NCBI RefSeq assembly: GCF_000368585.1 | Contig: NZ_KB849558.1 | Coordinates: 124,001-188,000 of the forward strand | Length of the DNA stretch: 64,000 nt | DNA from: Acinetobacter venetianus RAG-1 = CIP 110063 | Lineage (GTDB): Bacteria > Pseudomonadota > Gammaproteobacteria > Pseudomonadales > Moraxellaceae | Direction of reading: 5' to 3' | Part shown: positions 8,953 through 16,448 of the stretch, piece after piece | Position numbering within the stretch: position 1 is the first letter of the stretch | Layout: the number at the start of each line of letters is the position of its first letter | Made by a program: the position numbers and the translations under genes | Notes under the pieces: generated by a model | Database searches by the model: none | What the model saw: only the letters and a program-made list of their open reading frames with translations | Told to the model about the DNA's origin: nothing

Positions 8953-9046
8953 TATTTCGTAGCGAAATGTCATTATCACGGGATATTGCGTTGACTGCGA
9001 CAAGATCAGGGCTGATACTCTCAGACCTTATTTAAGCAAACCGGTT
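8953..9046 (+). promoter_or_regulatory. Promoter/operator unit 2, proximal to monomeric icd
   Basis: Second repeat copy, 125 bp downstream of the first. Inverted repeat ATTTCG-TAG-CGAAAT at 8954-8968, -35 TTGACT at 8991-8996, exact 17-bp spacer, -10 GATACT at 9014-9019 and AACCGGTT at 9039-9046. The expected transcription start is near 9026, about 80 bp before the ATG, so AACCGGTT would lie in the early leader. The rest of the 8616-9106 spacer is AT-rich and holds only the hiuH upstream region. Confidence 0.75.
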
Positions 9047-9106
9047 TTAAAGGACTGGGTCAAAAGCTCGCTCCTCAAAAACTCAACCTAACACAAGGGG
9101 CTATAT

Positions 9107-11338
9107 ATGGCTGGTGGAAAGTCAAAAATCATTTACACACTGACTGATGAGGCGCCACTACTGGCGACCTATTCTCTACTGCCGATCATTGAGACCTTTA
9201 CTAAGCCAGCTGGCATCGAGATTGTCAAGAGTGACATTTCTGTAGCTGCACGTGTACTTGCAGAATTCTCGGACTATTTAAGCGACGAGCAGAAAGTGAC
9301 TAACAACCTTGCGGAGCTAGGTCGTCTCACGCAAGATCCAGATACAAACATCATTAAGCTTCCAAATATCAGTGCTTCTGTTGCTCAGTTGACTTCATGT
9401 ATCAAAGAGCTTCAATCAAAAGGTTTTCCAATCCCTGACTATCCAGAAAACCCGACCACTGAAGAAGAGAAAGCAATCAAAGCTCGTTACGGTAAATGTC
9501 TTGGTTCAGCAGTAAACCCTGTTTTACGTGAAGGTAACTCTGATCGCCGTGCACCAACTGCTGTTAAAAATTATGCTAAGAAACACCCGCACTCAATGAG
9601 CGAGTGGAAGCAATGGTCACAAACTCACGTTTCACACATGGAAGAAGGTGACTTCTACCACGGTGAAAAATCAATGACGCTTGATCGCGCACGTAACGTA
9701 AAAATGGAACTCATCACTAAAAATGGTGAAACCATTGTGCTTAAGCCGAAAGTTGCGCTTCAAGACGGTGAAATCATTGATTCAATGTTTATGAGCAAAA
9801 AAGCACTTTGCGATTTCTATGAGAAAGAACTCGAAGATTGTCGTCAAGCTGGTATCTTGTTCTCATTACACGTTAAAGCAACCATGATGAAAGTTTCACA
9901 CCCGATCGTATTCGGTCACTGTGTGAAAATTTACTACAAAGATGCTTTTGAAAAACACGGTAAGTTATTTGACGAATTAGGTATTAATGTCAATAACGGT
10001 ATGGCTGGTCTCTACGAGAAAATTGAGACGCTACCTACATCACTCCGTGAAGAAATTATCGAAGATTTACACGCTTGCCAAGAACACCGTCCTGCATTAG
10101 CAATGGTAGATTCAGCAAAAGGCATCACTAACTTCCATTCGCCAAACGACATCATTGTCGATGCATCTATGCCTGCAATGATCCGTGCGGGTGGTAAAAT
10201 GTGGGGTGCTGATGGTAAGCAGTACGATGCTAAAGCGGTTATGCCTGAATCAACTTTCGCACGTATTTACCAAGAAATGATCAACTTCTGTAAATGGAAT
10301 GGTAACTTTGACCCACGTACCATGGGGACAGTGCCAAACGTTGGTTTGATGGCGCAAAAAGCAGAAGAATACGGTTCACACGACAAGACTTTTGAAATTT
10401 CTGAAGCAGGTGTAGCAAACATCACTGACCTAGAAACTGGCGAAGTTTTGATGTCTCAAAATGTTGAGGAAGGTGATATCTGGCGTATGTGTCAGGTGAA
10501 AGACGCACCAATCCGTGACTGGGTGAAACTTGCTGTAACGCGTGCGCGTAACTCTGGTATGCCTGCAATCTTCTGGTTAGATCCATACCGTCCACACGAA
10601 AATGAGTTGATCAAGAAAGTTGAAGAGTACTTGAAAGATCACGATACAGATGGTCTAGATATCCAAATCATGTCACAAGTTCGTGCAATGCGTTATACGC
10701 TTGAGCGTGTAGCTCGTGGTTTAGATACGATTTCTGTAACTGGTAACATCTTACGTGACTACTTAACTGATTTGTTCCCAATCATGGAACTGGGTACTTC
10801 AGCGAAAATGTTGTCTATCGTGCCGTTGATGGCTGGTGGTGGAATGTACGAAACAGGTGCGGGTGGTTCAGCACCTAAACACGTACAACAGCTGGTAGAA
10901 GAAAACCACTTGCGTTGGGATTCTTTAGGTGAGTTCCTTGCACTTGCTGTTTCTTTAGAAGAGCTTGGTATCAAAGAAGATAATAACCGCGCTAAATTGC
11001 TTGCTACAACATTAGATCAAGCAACTGGTAAACTTCTTGATAATGACAAGTCTCCATCACGCCGTACAGGCGAGTTGGATAACCGTGGTAGCCACTTCTA
11101 CTTAGCAATGTACTGGGCTGAAGCTTTGGCTGCTCAAGACGAAGATGCTGAGTTAAAAGCTAAATTTGCGCCTCTTGCAAAAGCATTGGCTGAAAATGAA
11201 CAGAAAATTGTTGCTGAGCTTGCTCAAGTACAAGGTAATGCTGCGGACATCGGTGGTTACTATGCAGTAGATACTGCAAAAGTAAATGCTGTAATGCGTC
11301 CAAGTGCTACGCTTAATGCTGCGCTTGAAACAATTTAA
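9107..11338 (+). CDS. icd: Monomeric NADP-dependent isocitrate dehydrogenase
   Basis: 743 aa, the standard size of the monomeric (about 80 kDa) IDH, which makes 2-oxoglutarate, CO2 and NADPH in the TCA cycle. It opens with [22 protein letters not shown]. It carries the family's [20 protein letters not shown] segment (substrate-binding Ser/Arg region) and later [35 protein letters not shown] and [19 protein letters not shown]. The ATG follows AAGGGG by seven bases. Two tandem promoter units precede it and a strong terminator follows, so it is monocistronic and dedicatedly regulated. A second, unrelated dimeric IDH lies 1.9 kb downstream. In cold-adapted bacteria with both isozymes the two genes are controlled differently. 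Confidence 0.96.
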   Translation: MAGGKSKIIYTLTDEAPLLATYSLLPIIETFTKPAGIEIVKSDISVAARVLAEFSDYLSDEQKVTNNLAELGRLTQDPDTNIIKLPNISASVAQLTSCIKELQSKGFPIPDYPENPTTEEEKAIKARYGKCLGSAVNPVLREGNSDRRAPTAVKNYAKKHPHSMSEWKQWSQTHVSHMEEGDFYHGEKSMTLDRARNVKMELITKNGETIVLKPKVALQDGEIIDSMFMSKKALCDFYEKELEDCRQAGILFSLHVKATMMKVSHPIVFGHCVKIYYKDAFEKHGKLFDELGINVNNGMAGLYEKIETLPTSLREEIIEDLHACQEHRPALAMVDSAKGITNFHSPNDIIVDASMPAMIRAGGKMWGADGKQYDAKAVMPESTFARIYQEMINFCKWNGNFDPRTMGTVPNVGLMAQKAEEYGSHDKTFEISEAGVANITDLETGEVLMSQNVEEGDIWRMCQVKDAPIRDWVKLAVTRARNSGMPAIFWLDPYRPHENELIKKVEEYLKDHDTDGLDIQIMSQVRAMRYTLERVARGLDTISVTGNILRDYLTDLFPIMELGTSAKMLSIVPLMAGGGMYETGAGGSAPKHVQQLVEENHLRWDSLGEFLALAVSLEELGIKEDNNRAKLLATTLDQATGKLLDNDKSPSRRTGELDNRGSHFYLAMYWAEALAAQDEDAELKAKFAPLAKALAENEQKIVAELAQVQGNAADIGGYYAVDTAKVNAVMRPSATLNAALETI

Positions 11339-11351
11339 GTGTGAATACCGA

Positions 11352-11369
11352 ACTAACAAGCTTGTTAGT
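11352..11369. repeat. Perfect 18-bp palindrome after icd
   Basis: ACTAACAAG followed directly by its reverse complement, between the icd stop and its terminator. No loop, so it is more like a protein-binding palindrome than a hairpin. Role unknown. Confidence 0.5.
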
Positions 11370-11380
11370 AATGTAAAGAG

Positions 11381-11405
11381 ACCGATGCGTAAGCATCGGT
11401 TTTTT
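11381..11405 (+). terminator. Intrinsic terminator of monomeric icd
   Basis: An 8-bp perfect stem (11381-11388 with 11393-11400), a GTAA loop and five T; the 3' arm itself ends in T, so the tract is six. Confidence 0.9.
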
Positions 11406-11529
11406 ATTTATAATATTAAATGGTTGAATTAAAATAGACCTAAAATACCAAGGAAATTAATTTAATAGGATATGACGTTGTAAAGATGAAAACTTCAAAC
11501 GCTAATTAAAATTATAGAAGATTGTTTTG

Positions 11530-12180
11530 ATGAAAATAATGGTTGAAAGAAAGAGTTGGAATGAAATCTTAATAAGTTGTACTTTGCTTGTAATTACTTA
11601 TGGTATCTTGGCAATGCAAGTTGATATTTATCATAAAAACTTTAATTACAAATGGACTGAGAAATTTATTCATGAAGATTCTTCATTTAAGATATATAGT
11701 TCTTATAAAGTAAAAAGGAAAAGCTTTTTTAAGAATTATTATTTAAAAATATATAAAGGAGATCAACTTTTTTATACAGATGAATGTGCCTTATCTTTAG
11801 AAAATTACTGTAAATCTATAATTGAAAGTGGAGGCCTACCAATTCAAAATTTAAAATATAAGGAAGGCATAGGGGGATCTAATCAAGATGTTATTTATTA
11901 TATTCAGTCTTTTGAGATAATAAATAATGGGGAAAATAAAAAAATTGATTATTCTTTGGTAGATACTAGTCCTAAAAAGGGAAATAATATTTTTTTTATA
12001 ATCATTGCTCTCTTATTATGTTTGGCTGCACATATTTGGATTATAAGAAAATGGCTTTTAACGAGGAAAAAGGATTTTGCTGAAGTGAATCAATTGGAAT
12101 ATTGGATAGTTAAAATTGGATTGCCATTGAGTATGGTTGCGGCTTTCATCTTGTTTTTTAATAAATTTCAGCCTATTTAA
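11530..12180 (+). CDS. Hypothetical two-to-three-pass membrane protein, AT-rich
   Basis: 216 aa from the ATG at 11530, preceded by AGAAGA about eight bases upstream (a TTG one codon earlier is less likely). Hydrophobic helices lie at about residues 11-30, 154-171 and 194-212. Between the first two is a hydrophilic domain of about 120 residues rich in Lys, Tyr and Asn, with two or three Cys (DECALSLENYCKS). The topology fits an inner-membrane protein with a periplasmic domain. The gene is clearly more AT-rich than icd and rluE on either side (long A and T runs, AAA/ATA/TTT codons), which suggests relaxed selection or recent arrival. It resembles small DUF3592-like membrane proteins only in layout; I cannot name a family. 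Confidence 0.65.
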   Translation: MKIMVERKSWNEILISCTLLVITYGILAMQVDIYHKNFNYKWTEKFIHEDSSFKIYSSYKVKRKSFFKNYYLKIYKGDQLFYTDECALSLENYCKSIIESGGLPIQNLKYKEGIGGSNQDVIYYIQSFEIINNGENKKIDYSLVDTSPKKGNNIFFIIIALLLCLAAHIWIIRKWLLTRKKDFAEVNQLEYWIVKIGLPLSMVAAFILFFNKFQPI

Positions 12181-12216
12181 GGTTTAAACATAAAGATTTG
12201 GAAAAATAAATATGTT

Positions 12217-12245
12217 ATTAAGGAGCTATTTTATAGCTCCTTAAT
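12217..12245. terminator. Hairpin between convergent genes
   Basis: A perfect 13-bp stem (12217-12229 with 12233-12245) and a TTT loop. T tracts are short on both sides, so its strength as a terminator is uncertain, but it sits where the hypothetical membrane-protein gene and rluE converge. Confidence 0.6.
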
Positions 12246-12258
12246 ACTTTAAAAGATA

Positions 12259-13062
12259 TTAACGACCATTACGGCTGCGACCGCGTGGTGCTTTGGTATT
12301 TGGACGCGTTGTACCATTGGTCTTACGACGTGGTTTTTCGCTCTCATCCATTTGCCAAATACGCTTAGTACCTGACTTTTTCTTTTCACCACCGTTAGCA
12401 TCGCCATCTTTCTTCTTCTGATGCATTGGCTTACCGCCAGTACCACCCGGTTTTTTCACATAAGAACGAGAGCGATAAGGCTTATCTTCAGGCACATCTT
12501 TAAAATCAGGATATAGCAAAGGTTCGATTTCGGTTTGCTCGCCCGGTTGCAAACCCATACGAACTAAATCAATAGAACCAATCTTAGTACGAATCAAACG
12601 CAAAGTAGGAAAACCAACAGCAGCTGTCATACGACGAACTTGACGATTACGACCTTCACAGATTTGCAGCTCAATCCAACTCGTCGGAATATTCGCACGG
12701 TAACGAACAGGTGGATCACGCTCCCATAACCATTCAGGTGCATCAACTTTGATCGCTTTTGCAGGTAAAGTCATGCCATCAGCAAGTTCAACGCCTTTAC
12801 GAAGTTGCTCAAGTGCTTCTTCAGTTACATCACCATCAACTTGAGCGAGATAAGTTTTAAATTTCTTATTCACTGGGTTGGTAATGTATTGATTTAAACC
12901 GCCGTGATCAGTAAGAAACATCAGACCTTCTGAGTCAAGATCTAATCGACCTGCGAGACGTAAATCTGGGTCGTGAATAAAATGAGCAAGCGTGAGATGA
13001 GCCTCATCCTCACGGAACTGCGACAATACGTCGAAAGGTTTGTTAAATACGACTATTTTCAT
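12259..13062 (-). CDS. rluE: 23S rRNA pseudouridine synthase, RluE type, with long basic tail
   Basis: 267 aa. RluE converts U2457 of 23S rRNA (E. coli numbering) to pseudouridine. The protein starts directly with the catalytic fold (MKIVVFNKPFDVLSQF) and lacks the N-terminal S4 domain of RsuA and RluB, as RluE does. The catalytic motif is AGRLDLDSEGL near residue 37-47 (catalytic Asp in GRLD), with EGRNRQVRRM further on. After about residue 195 an extra tail of about 70 residues is rich in Lys, Arg, Gly and Asn (for example KKPGGTGGKP and PRGRSRNGR) and low in complexity. It probably adds unspecific RNA binding. E. coli RluE (about 217 aa) lacks it. Confidence 0.88.
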   Translation of the reverse strand: MKIVVFNKPFDVLSQFREDEAHLTLAHFIHDPDLRLAGRLDLDSEGLMFLTDHGGLNQYITNPVNKKFKTYLAQVDGDVTEEALEQLRKGVELADGMTLPAKAIKVDAPEWLWERDPPVRYRANIPTSWIELQICEGRNRQVRRMTAAVGFPTLRLIRTKIGSIDLVRMGLQPGEQTEIEPLLYPDFKDVPEDKPYRSRSYVKKPGGTGGKPMHQKKKDGDANGGEKKKSGTKRIWQMDESEKPRRKTNGTTRPNTKAPRGRSRNGR

Positions 13063-13256
13063 ATAAATATACTACTTGGGTTTTAGGCGGCATCACAAAA
13101 GTAACGGTTTTTATTTATAGGGAAAATGTTGTTATTTCCCGTATAAATCGCAAACAACCTTTGTTTTGAACTAAACTGTTTCATGTAATAAAAAACGAAA
13201 GTATGCCATAGAAGGCATGTATAAATTCGCTAAATACATGAGGGAGAACCTGCAAA

Positions 13257-14513
13257 ATGGGTTATCAGAAGATCGTGGTTCCTGCAGATGGTGACAAAAT
13301 CACAGTGAATGCAGACCTGTCACTGAATGTTCCAAATCATCCAATCATTCCTTTCATTGAAGGTGATGGTATTGGTGTGGATATTACACCAGCAATGAAA
13401 GCAGTAGTAGATGCTGCAGTTTTAAAAGCTTACGGTGGCAAACGTTCGATCGAATGGATGGAAGTTTACTGCGGTGAAAAAGCCGATAAAATTTATGGCA
13501 CATACATGCCAGAAGAAACATTTGAAGCTCTACGTGAGTTTATTATATCAATTAAAGGCCCATTAACCACACCTGTTGGTGGTGGTATTCGCTCATTGAA
13601 TGTCGCATTACGCCAAGAATTAGATTTATATGTATGTGTTCGTCCTGTGCGCTGGTTTGAAGGTGTACCATCACCAGTACAACATCCTGAGTTAACTGAC
13701 ATGGTAATTTTCCGTGAGAACTCAGAAGATATCTATGCTGGGATTGAATGGAAGGCCGACTCTCCAGAAGCCAAAAAAGTCATTAAATTCCTACAAGAGG
13801 AAATGGGTGTAACCAAAATCCGCTTCCCAGAGGGTTGTGGTATTGGAATCAAACCTGTTTCCAAAGAAGGTACTCAGCGTTTGGTACGCAAAGCTATTCA
13901 GTTCGCAATTGATAATGACAAACCTTCTGTGACGCTTGTTCACAAGGGCAATATCATGAAATACACCGAAGGCGCATTCAAAGAATGGGGCTATGAATTG
14001 GCTCTTGAGCGTTTTGGTGGTGAGTTATTAGATGGTGGTCCTTGGGTAAAAATTAGAAATCCAAAAACAGGCAAAGACATCATTATCAAAGATGTGATTG
14101 CAGATGCTTTCTTGCAACAAATTTTGATGCGACCTGCTGACTATTCTGTGATTGCGACATTAAACCTTAATGGTGATTATATTTCCGATGCACTTGCTGC
14201 TGAGGTTGGGGGAATTGGCATTGCGCCGGGTGCAAATATTGGTGGTGCAATTGCGGTTTACGAAGCAACTCACGGTACAGCTCCGAAATATGCAGGACAG
14301 GATAAAGTCAATCCGGGGTCGATTATTTTGTCAGCTGAAATGATGTTACGTGATATGGGCTGGGTAGAAGCTGCTGATTTGATTATCACAGGGGTTTCTG
14401 GTGCAATCTCCGCTCGTACTGTGACTTATGACTTTGAGCGTCTAATGCCAAATGCAACTTTGTTACGTTGTTCAGAGTTTGGTCGAGCGATCATTGAGCA
14501 TATGGAAGATTAA
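13257..14513 (+). CDS. icd: Homodimeric NADP-dependent isocitrate dehydrogenase
   Basis: 418 aa, like E. coli Icd (416 aa), a beta-decarboxylating dehydrogenase of the IDH/IPMDH family. It has [13 protein letters not shown] at the N-terminus, [16 protein letters not shown] containing the Ser that AceK phosphorylates in E. coli, [16 protein letters not shown], the [10 protein letters not shown] segment and [13 protein letters not shown]. The residues I can check in the isocitrate-binding S-x5-R region are intact, so phosphorylation control is possible. ATG at 13257 behind GGGAGA at a good distance. A hairpin terminator follows. The gene is transcribed on its own, with rluE diverging upstream across 194 bp. 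Confidence 0.96.
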   Translation: MGYQKIVVPADGDKITVNADLSLNVPNHPIIPFIEGDGIGVDITPAMKAVVDAAVLKAYGGKRSIEWMEVYCGEKADKIYGTYMPEETFEALREFIISIKGPLTTPVGGGIRSLNVALRQELDLYVCVRPVRWFEGVPSPVQHPELTDMVIFRENSEDIYAGIEWKADSPEAKKVIKFLQEEMGVTKIRFPEGCGIGIKPVSKEGTQRLVRKAIQFAIDNDKPSVTLVHKGNIMKYTEGAFKEWGYELALERFGGELLDGGPWVKIRNPKTGKDIIIKDVIADAFLQQILMRPADYSVIATLNLNGDYISDALAAEVGGIGIAPGANIGGAIAVYEATHGTAPKYAGQDKVNPGSIILSAEMMLRDMGWVEAADLIITGVSGAISARTVTYDFERLMPNATLLRCSEFGRAIIEHMED

Positions 14514-14530
14514 CTTTTATTGAGTTAAGA

Positions 14531-14558
14531 AAAAAGAGCGGTATGATCCGCTCTTTTT
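14531..14558. terminator. Bidirectional terminator between icd and the PfpI gene
   Basis: A perfect 11-bp stem (14531-14541 with 14548-14558) flanked by A5 and T5, serving icd on the plus strand and possibly the convergent DJ-1/PfpI gene. Confidence 0.9.
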
Positions 14559-14589
14559 TATTTTCAGCTAAGAATTCCTGTCGTAATTT

Positions 14590-15240
14590 TTAGCCTACTA
14601 TTTCAGTGGTTGTTAGTTTAGAAAAAGGATCTACATTTGGATCATTATTCCAAATATATTCAGCTTCTTCTACACATAACTGCGCAACTTTTTCACCTTG
14701 AGTCTCGTGGATAAATGCAAGGGTCATATCCATTCCCGCACTCACACCTGAAGATGTATAAAATTTTCCATCAACTACCCAACGTGCTCGTGCTTGCCAT
14801 AACACTTTGTCATTTAACTTTTTGACGAGTTCAAAGGCCATTTTATTCGAAGTGGCTTTGATTCCATCAAGAATACCTGTCGCAGCAAGCAGTGAGCTAC
14901 CCGTACAAATACTCAGCACAGAGCCACTTTGTGAAGCTAAAGTTTTTAGCTCATCTAGGAATGCTTGATTTTTAATCAGTTCAAAAGTGACGATACCCCC
15001 TGGTACGACTAAAATACTTTGGCTATTGATTTCCATTGCCTCAAAAGCTTGAGTCTGAATTGTGACCCCATGTTTATTGGAAATTAAACCGCCATTTAGA
15101 CTATAGAATTGCACTTGATAATAGGTTTGCAGTAAGCCAAAGAGTTCAACAGGCCCCATAATATCGAGCGTCTCAAAGTCATCAAATACGATAGCATTCA
15201 CTGGAATAGGCACTTTATTTCTCACAGATTTAATCTGCAT
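14590..15240 (-). CDS. DJ-1/PfpI-family protein (class I glutamine amidotransferase-like)
   Basis: 216 aa. The fold is that of DJ-1/PfpI and isonitrile hydratase: NAIVFDDFETLDIMGPVELFGLL at the N-terminus, an acidic residue in the FETLD segment, and the nucleophile elbow LSICTGSSLLAATGIL (Cys in ICTGS) near residue 111. VVDGKFYTSSGVSAGMDM follows, typical of the isonitrile-hydratase and GlxA N-domain subgroup. No C-terminal AraC HTH is attached, so it is an enzyme rather than a GlxA regulator. Substrate unknown. It diverges from the PhzF-like gene across a 244-bp spacer, which suggests co-regulation. Confidence 0.85.
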   Translation of the reverse strand: MQIKSVRNKVPIPVNAIVFDDFETLDIMGPVELFGLLQTYYQVQFYSLNGGLISNKHGVTIQTQAFEAMEINSQSILVVPGGIVTFELIKNQAFLDELKTLASQSGSVLSICTGSSLLAATGILDGIKATSNKMAFELVKKLNDKVLWQARARWVVDGKFYTSSGVSAGMDMTLAFIHETQGEKVAQLCVEEAEYIWNNDPNVDPFSKLTTTEIVG

Positions 15241-15484
15241 AACACCATAAAGAGCTGCCTATTTTTCTGTGTGAATAACTGTATGGCTTATTTTTATTTA
15301 TGCTAAATCATTGGACTTTTGAGCTGATCTGATAGCAAGCGATGCCTGAATTTAGAGGATTTTTTGAACATCCGAGTGACCAAGTATTTAAAAAATAGGT
15401 GTATCGAAAATTTAGAAAAAACTGTATCTATGATTTATCTACCAAACGTTCAAAATAACTGAAAATCAGAGAAGGTGCTGTGCC

Positions 15485-16303
15485 ATGAAAATGTATCAAG
15501 TTGATGCTTTTACTAAAGAATTATTCAAAGGAAATCCAGCGGCAGTTTTTGTGATGGATGAATGGTTAGATGAACAGCTGATGCAAAATATTGCCATGGA
15601 AAACAATCTATCAGAAACAGCTTTTGTGAAAACGCTTGATGAGAGCAACTATGAGATTCGTTGGTTCTCTCCAACGGATGAAGTTGCATTTTGCGGTCAT
15701 GCAACTTTAGCCAGTGCTTTTGTTCTTTTTAAGGATTTTACCACGGCGAAAACAATTCAATTTCATGTACGTGAATTGGGGATTTTTATTGTTAGCCAAG
15801 ATGCAGATGGCAAAATAAAAATGAACTTTCCGATTCGTAAAGCTGAATTAGTTTCTGAGTATCCACAAGCGTTACGTGACGGGTTAACCAAGCCGTTTAA
15901 AGCAGTTTATCGAAATGCTCAAGCTTATATTGTTGAGTATGAAACAGTGCAAGATGTATTGGACGAGCGACCTAACTTGGAAAAACTCAAATTATTGGGA
16001 CAAGTCCGTACAGCGATTACGGCATCTCAGCCAGATGTTGCAATTACAGCAAGAGGAGAAGGGCAGTTTGATTGTGTATCTCGTTATTTTGCGCCAGCAA
16101 TTGGGATTGATGAAGACCCTGTAACGGGTTCAATCCACACTGCGATTGTACCTCTTTGGGCTGAAAAATTAGATCAGACAAGATTAATTGCTTTACAAGC
16201 TTCTAAACGTGGTGGGATTTTAGAATGTGTTATCGCATCTGAAGATCGTATTGAAATCTCAGGTTATGCACGTCTGTATATGCAAGCGGAACTTGCACTT
16301 TAA
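15485..16303 (+). CDS. PhzF-family isomerase/epimerase-like protein
   Basis: 272 aa. PhzF proteins share the diaminopimelate-epimerase fold and include trans-2,3-dihydro-3-hydroxyanthranilate isomerase. Here MYQVDAFTKELFKGNPAAVFVMDEW, NLSETAFV (catalytic Glu), WFSPTDEVAFCGHATLASA and GIDEDPVTGSIHT are the diagnostic motifs of the two half-domains. The phenazine cluster is absent, so the role is probably small-molecule isomerisation or detoxification, as for YddE-type homologues. The ATG follows GAGAAGG by about nine bases. A terminator is present 30 bp after the stop. Confidence 0.9.
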   Translation: MKMYQVDAFTKELFKGNPAAVFVMDEWLDEQLMQNIAMENNLSETAFVKTLDESNYEIRWFSPTDEVAFCGHATLASAFVLFKDFTTAKTIQFHVRELGIFIVSQDADGKIKMNFPIRKAELVSEYPQALRDGLTKPFKAVYRNAQAYIVEYETVQDVLDERPNLEKLKLLGQVRTAITASQPDVAITARGEGQFDCVSRYFAPAIGIDEDPVTGSIHTAIVPLWAEKLDQTRLIALQASKRGGILECVIASEDRIEISGYARLYMQAELAL

Positions 16304-16333
16304 GTTTTTAACTAAATCAATATAAAAACAAAG

Positions 16334-16363
16334 AAAAAAGCTGTTTAAATAAGCAGCTTTTTT
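16334..16363 (+). terminator. Intrinsic terminator after the phzF-like gene
   Basis: A 10-bp perfect stem (16334-16343 with 16354-16363) with A6/T6 ends and a 10-base loop. Confidence 0.85.
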
Positions 16364-16448
16364 CAAAACATAACTATTAAAGATGCGAATCATTCTCTAC
16401 TATAGTCTGTCATTTTTATTTAAATCACCAAAAATAATTGGATAATCT

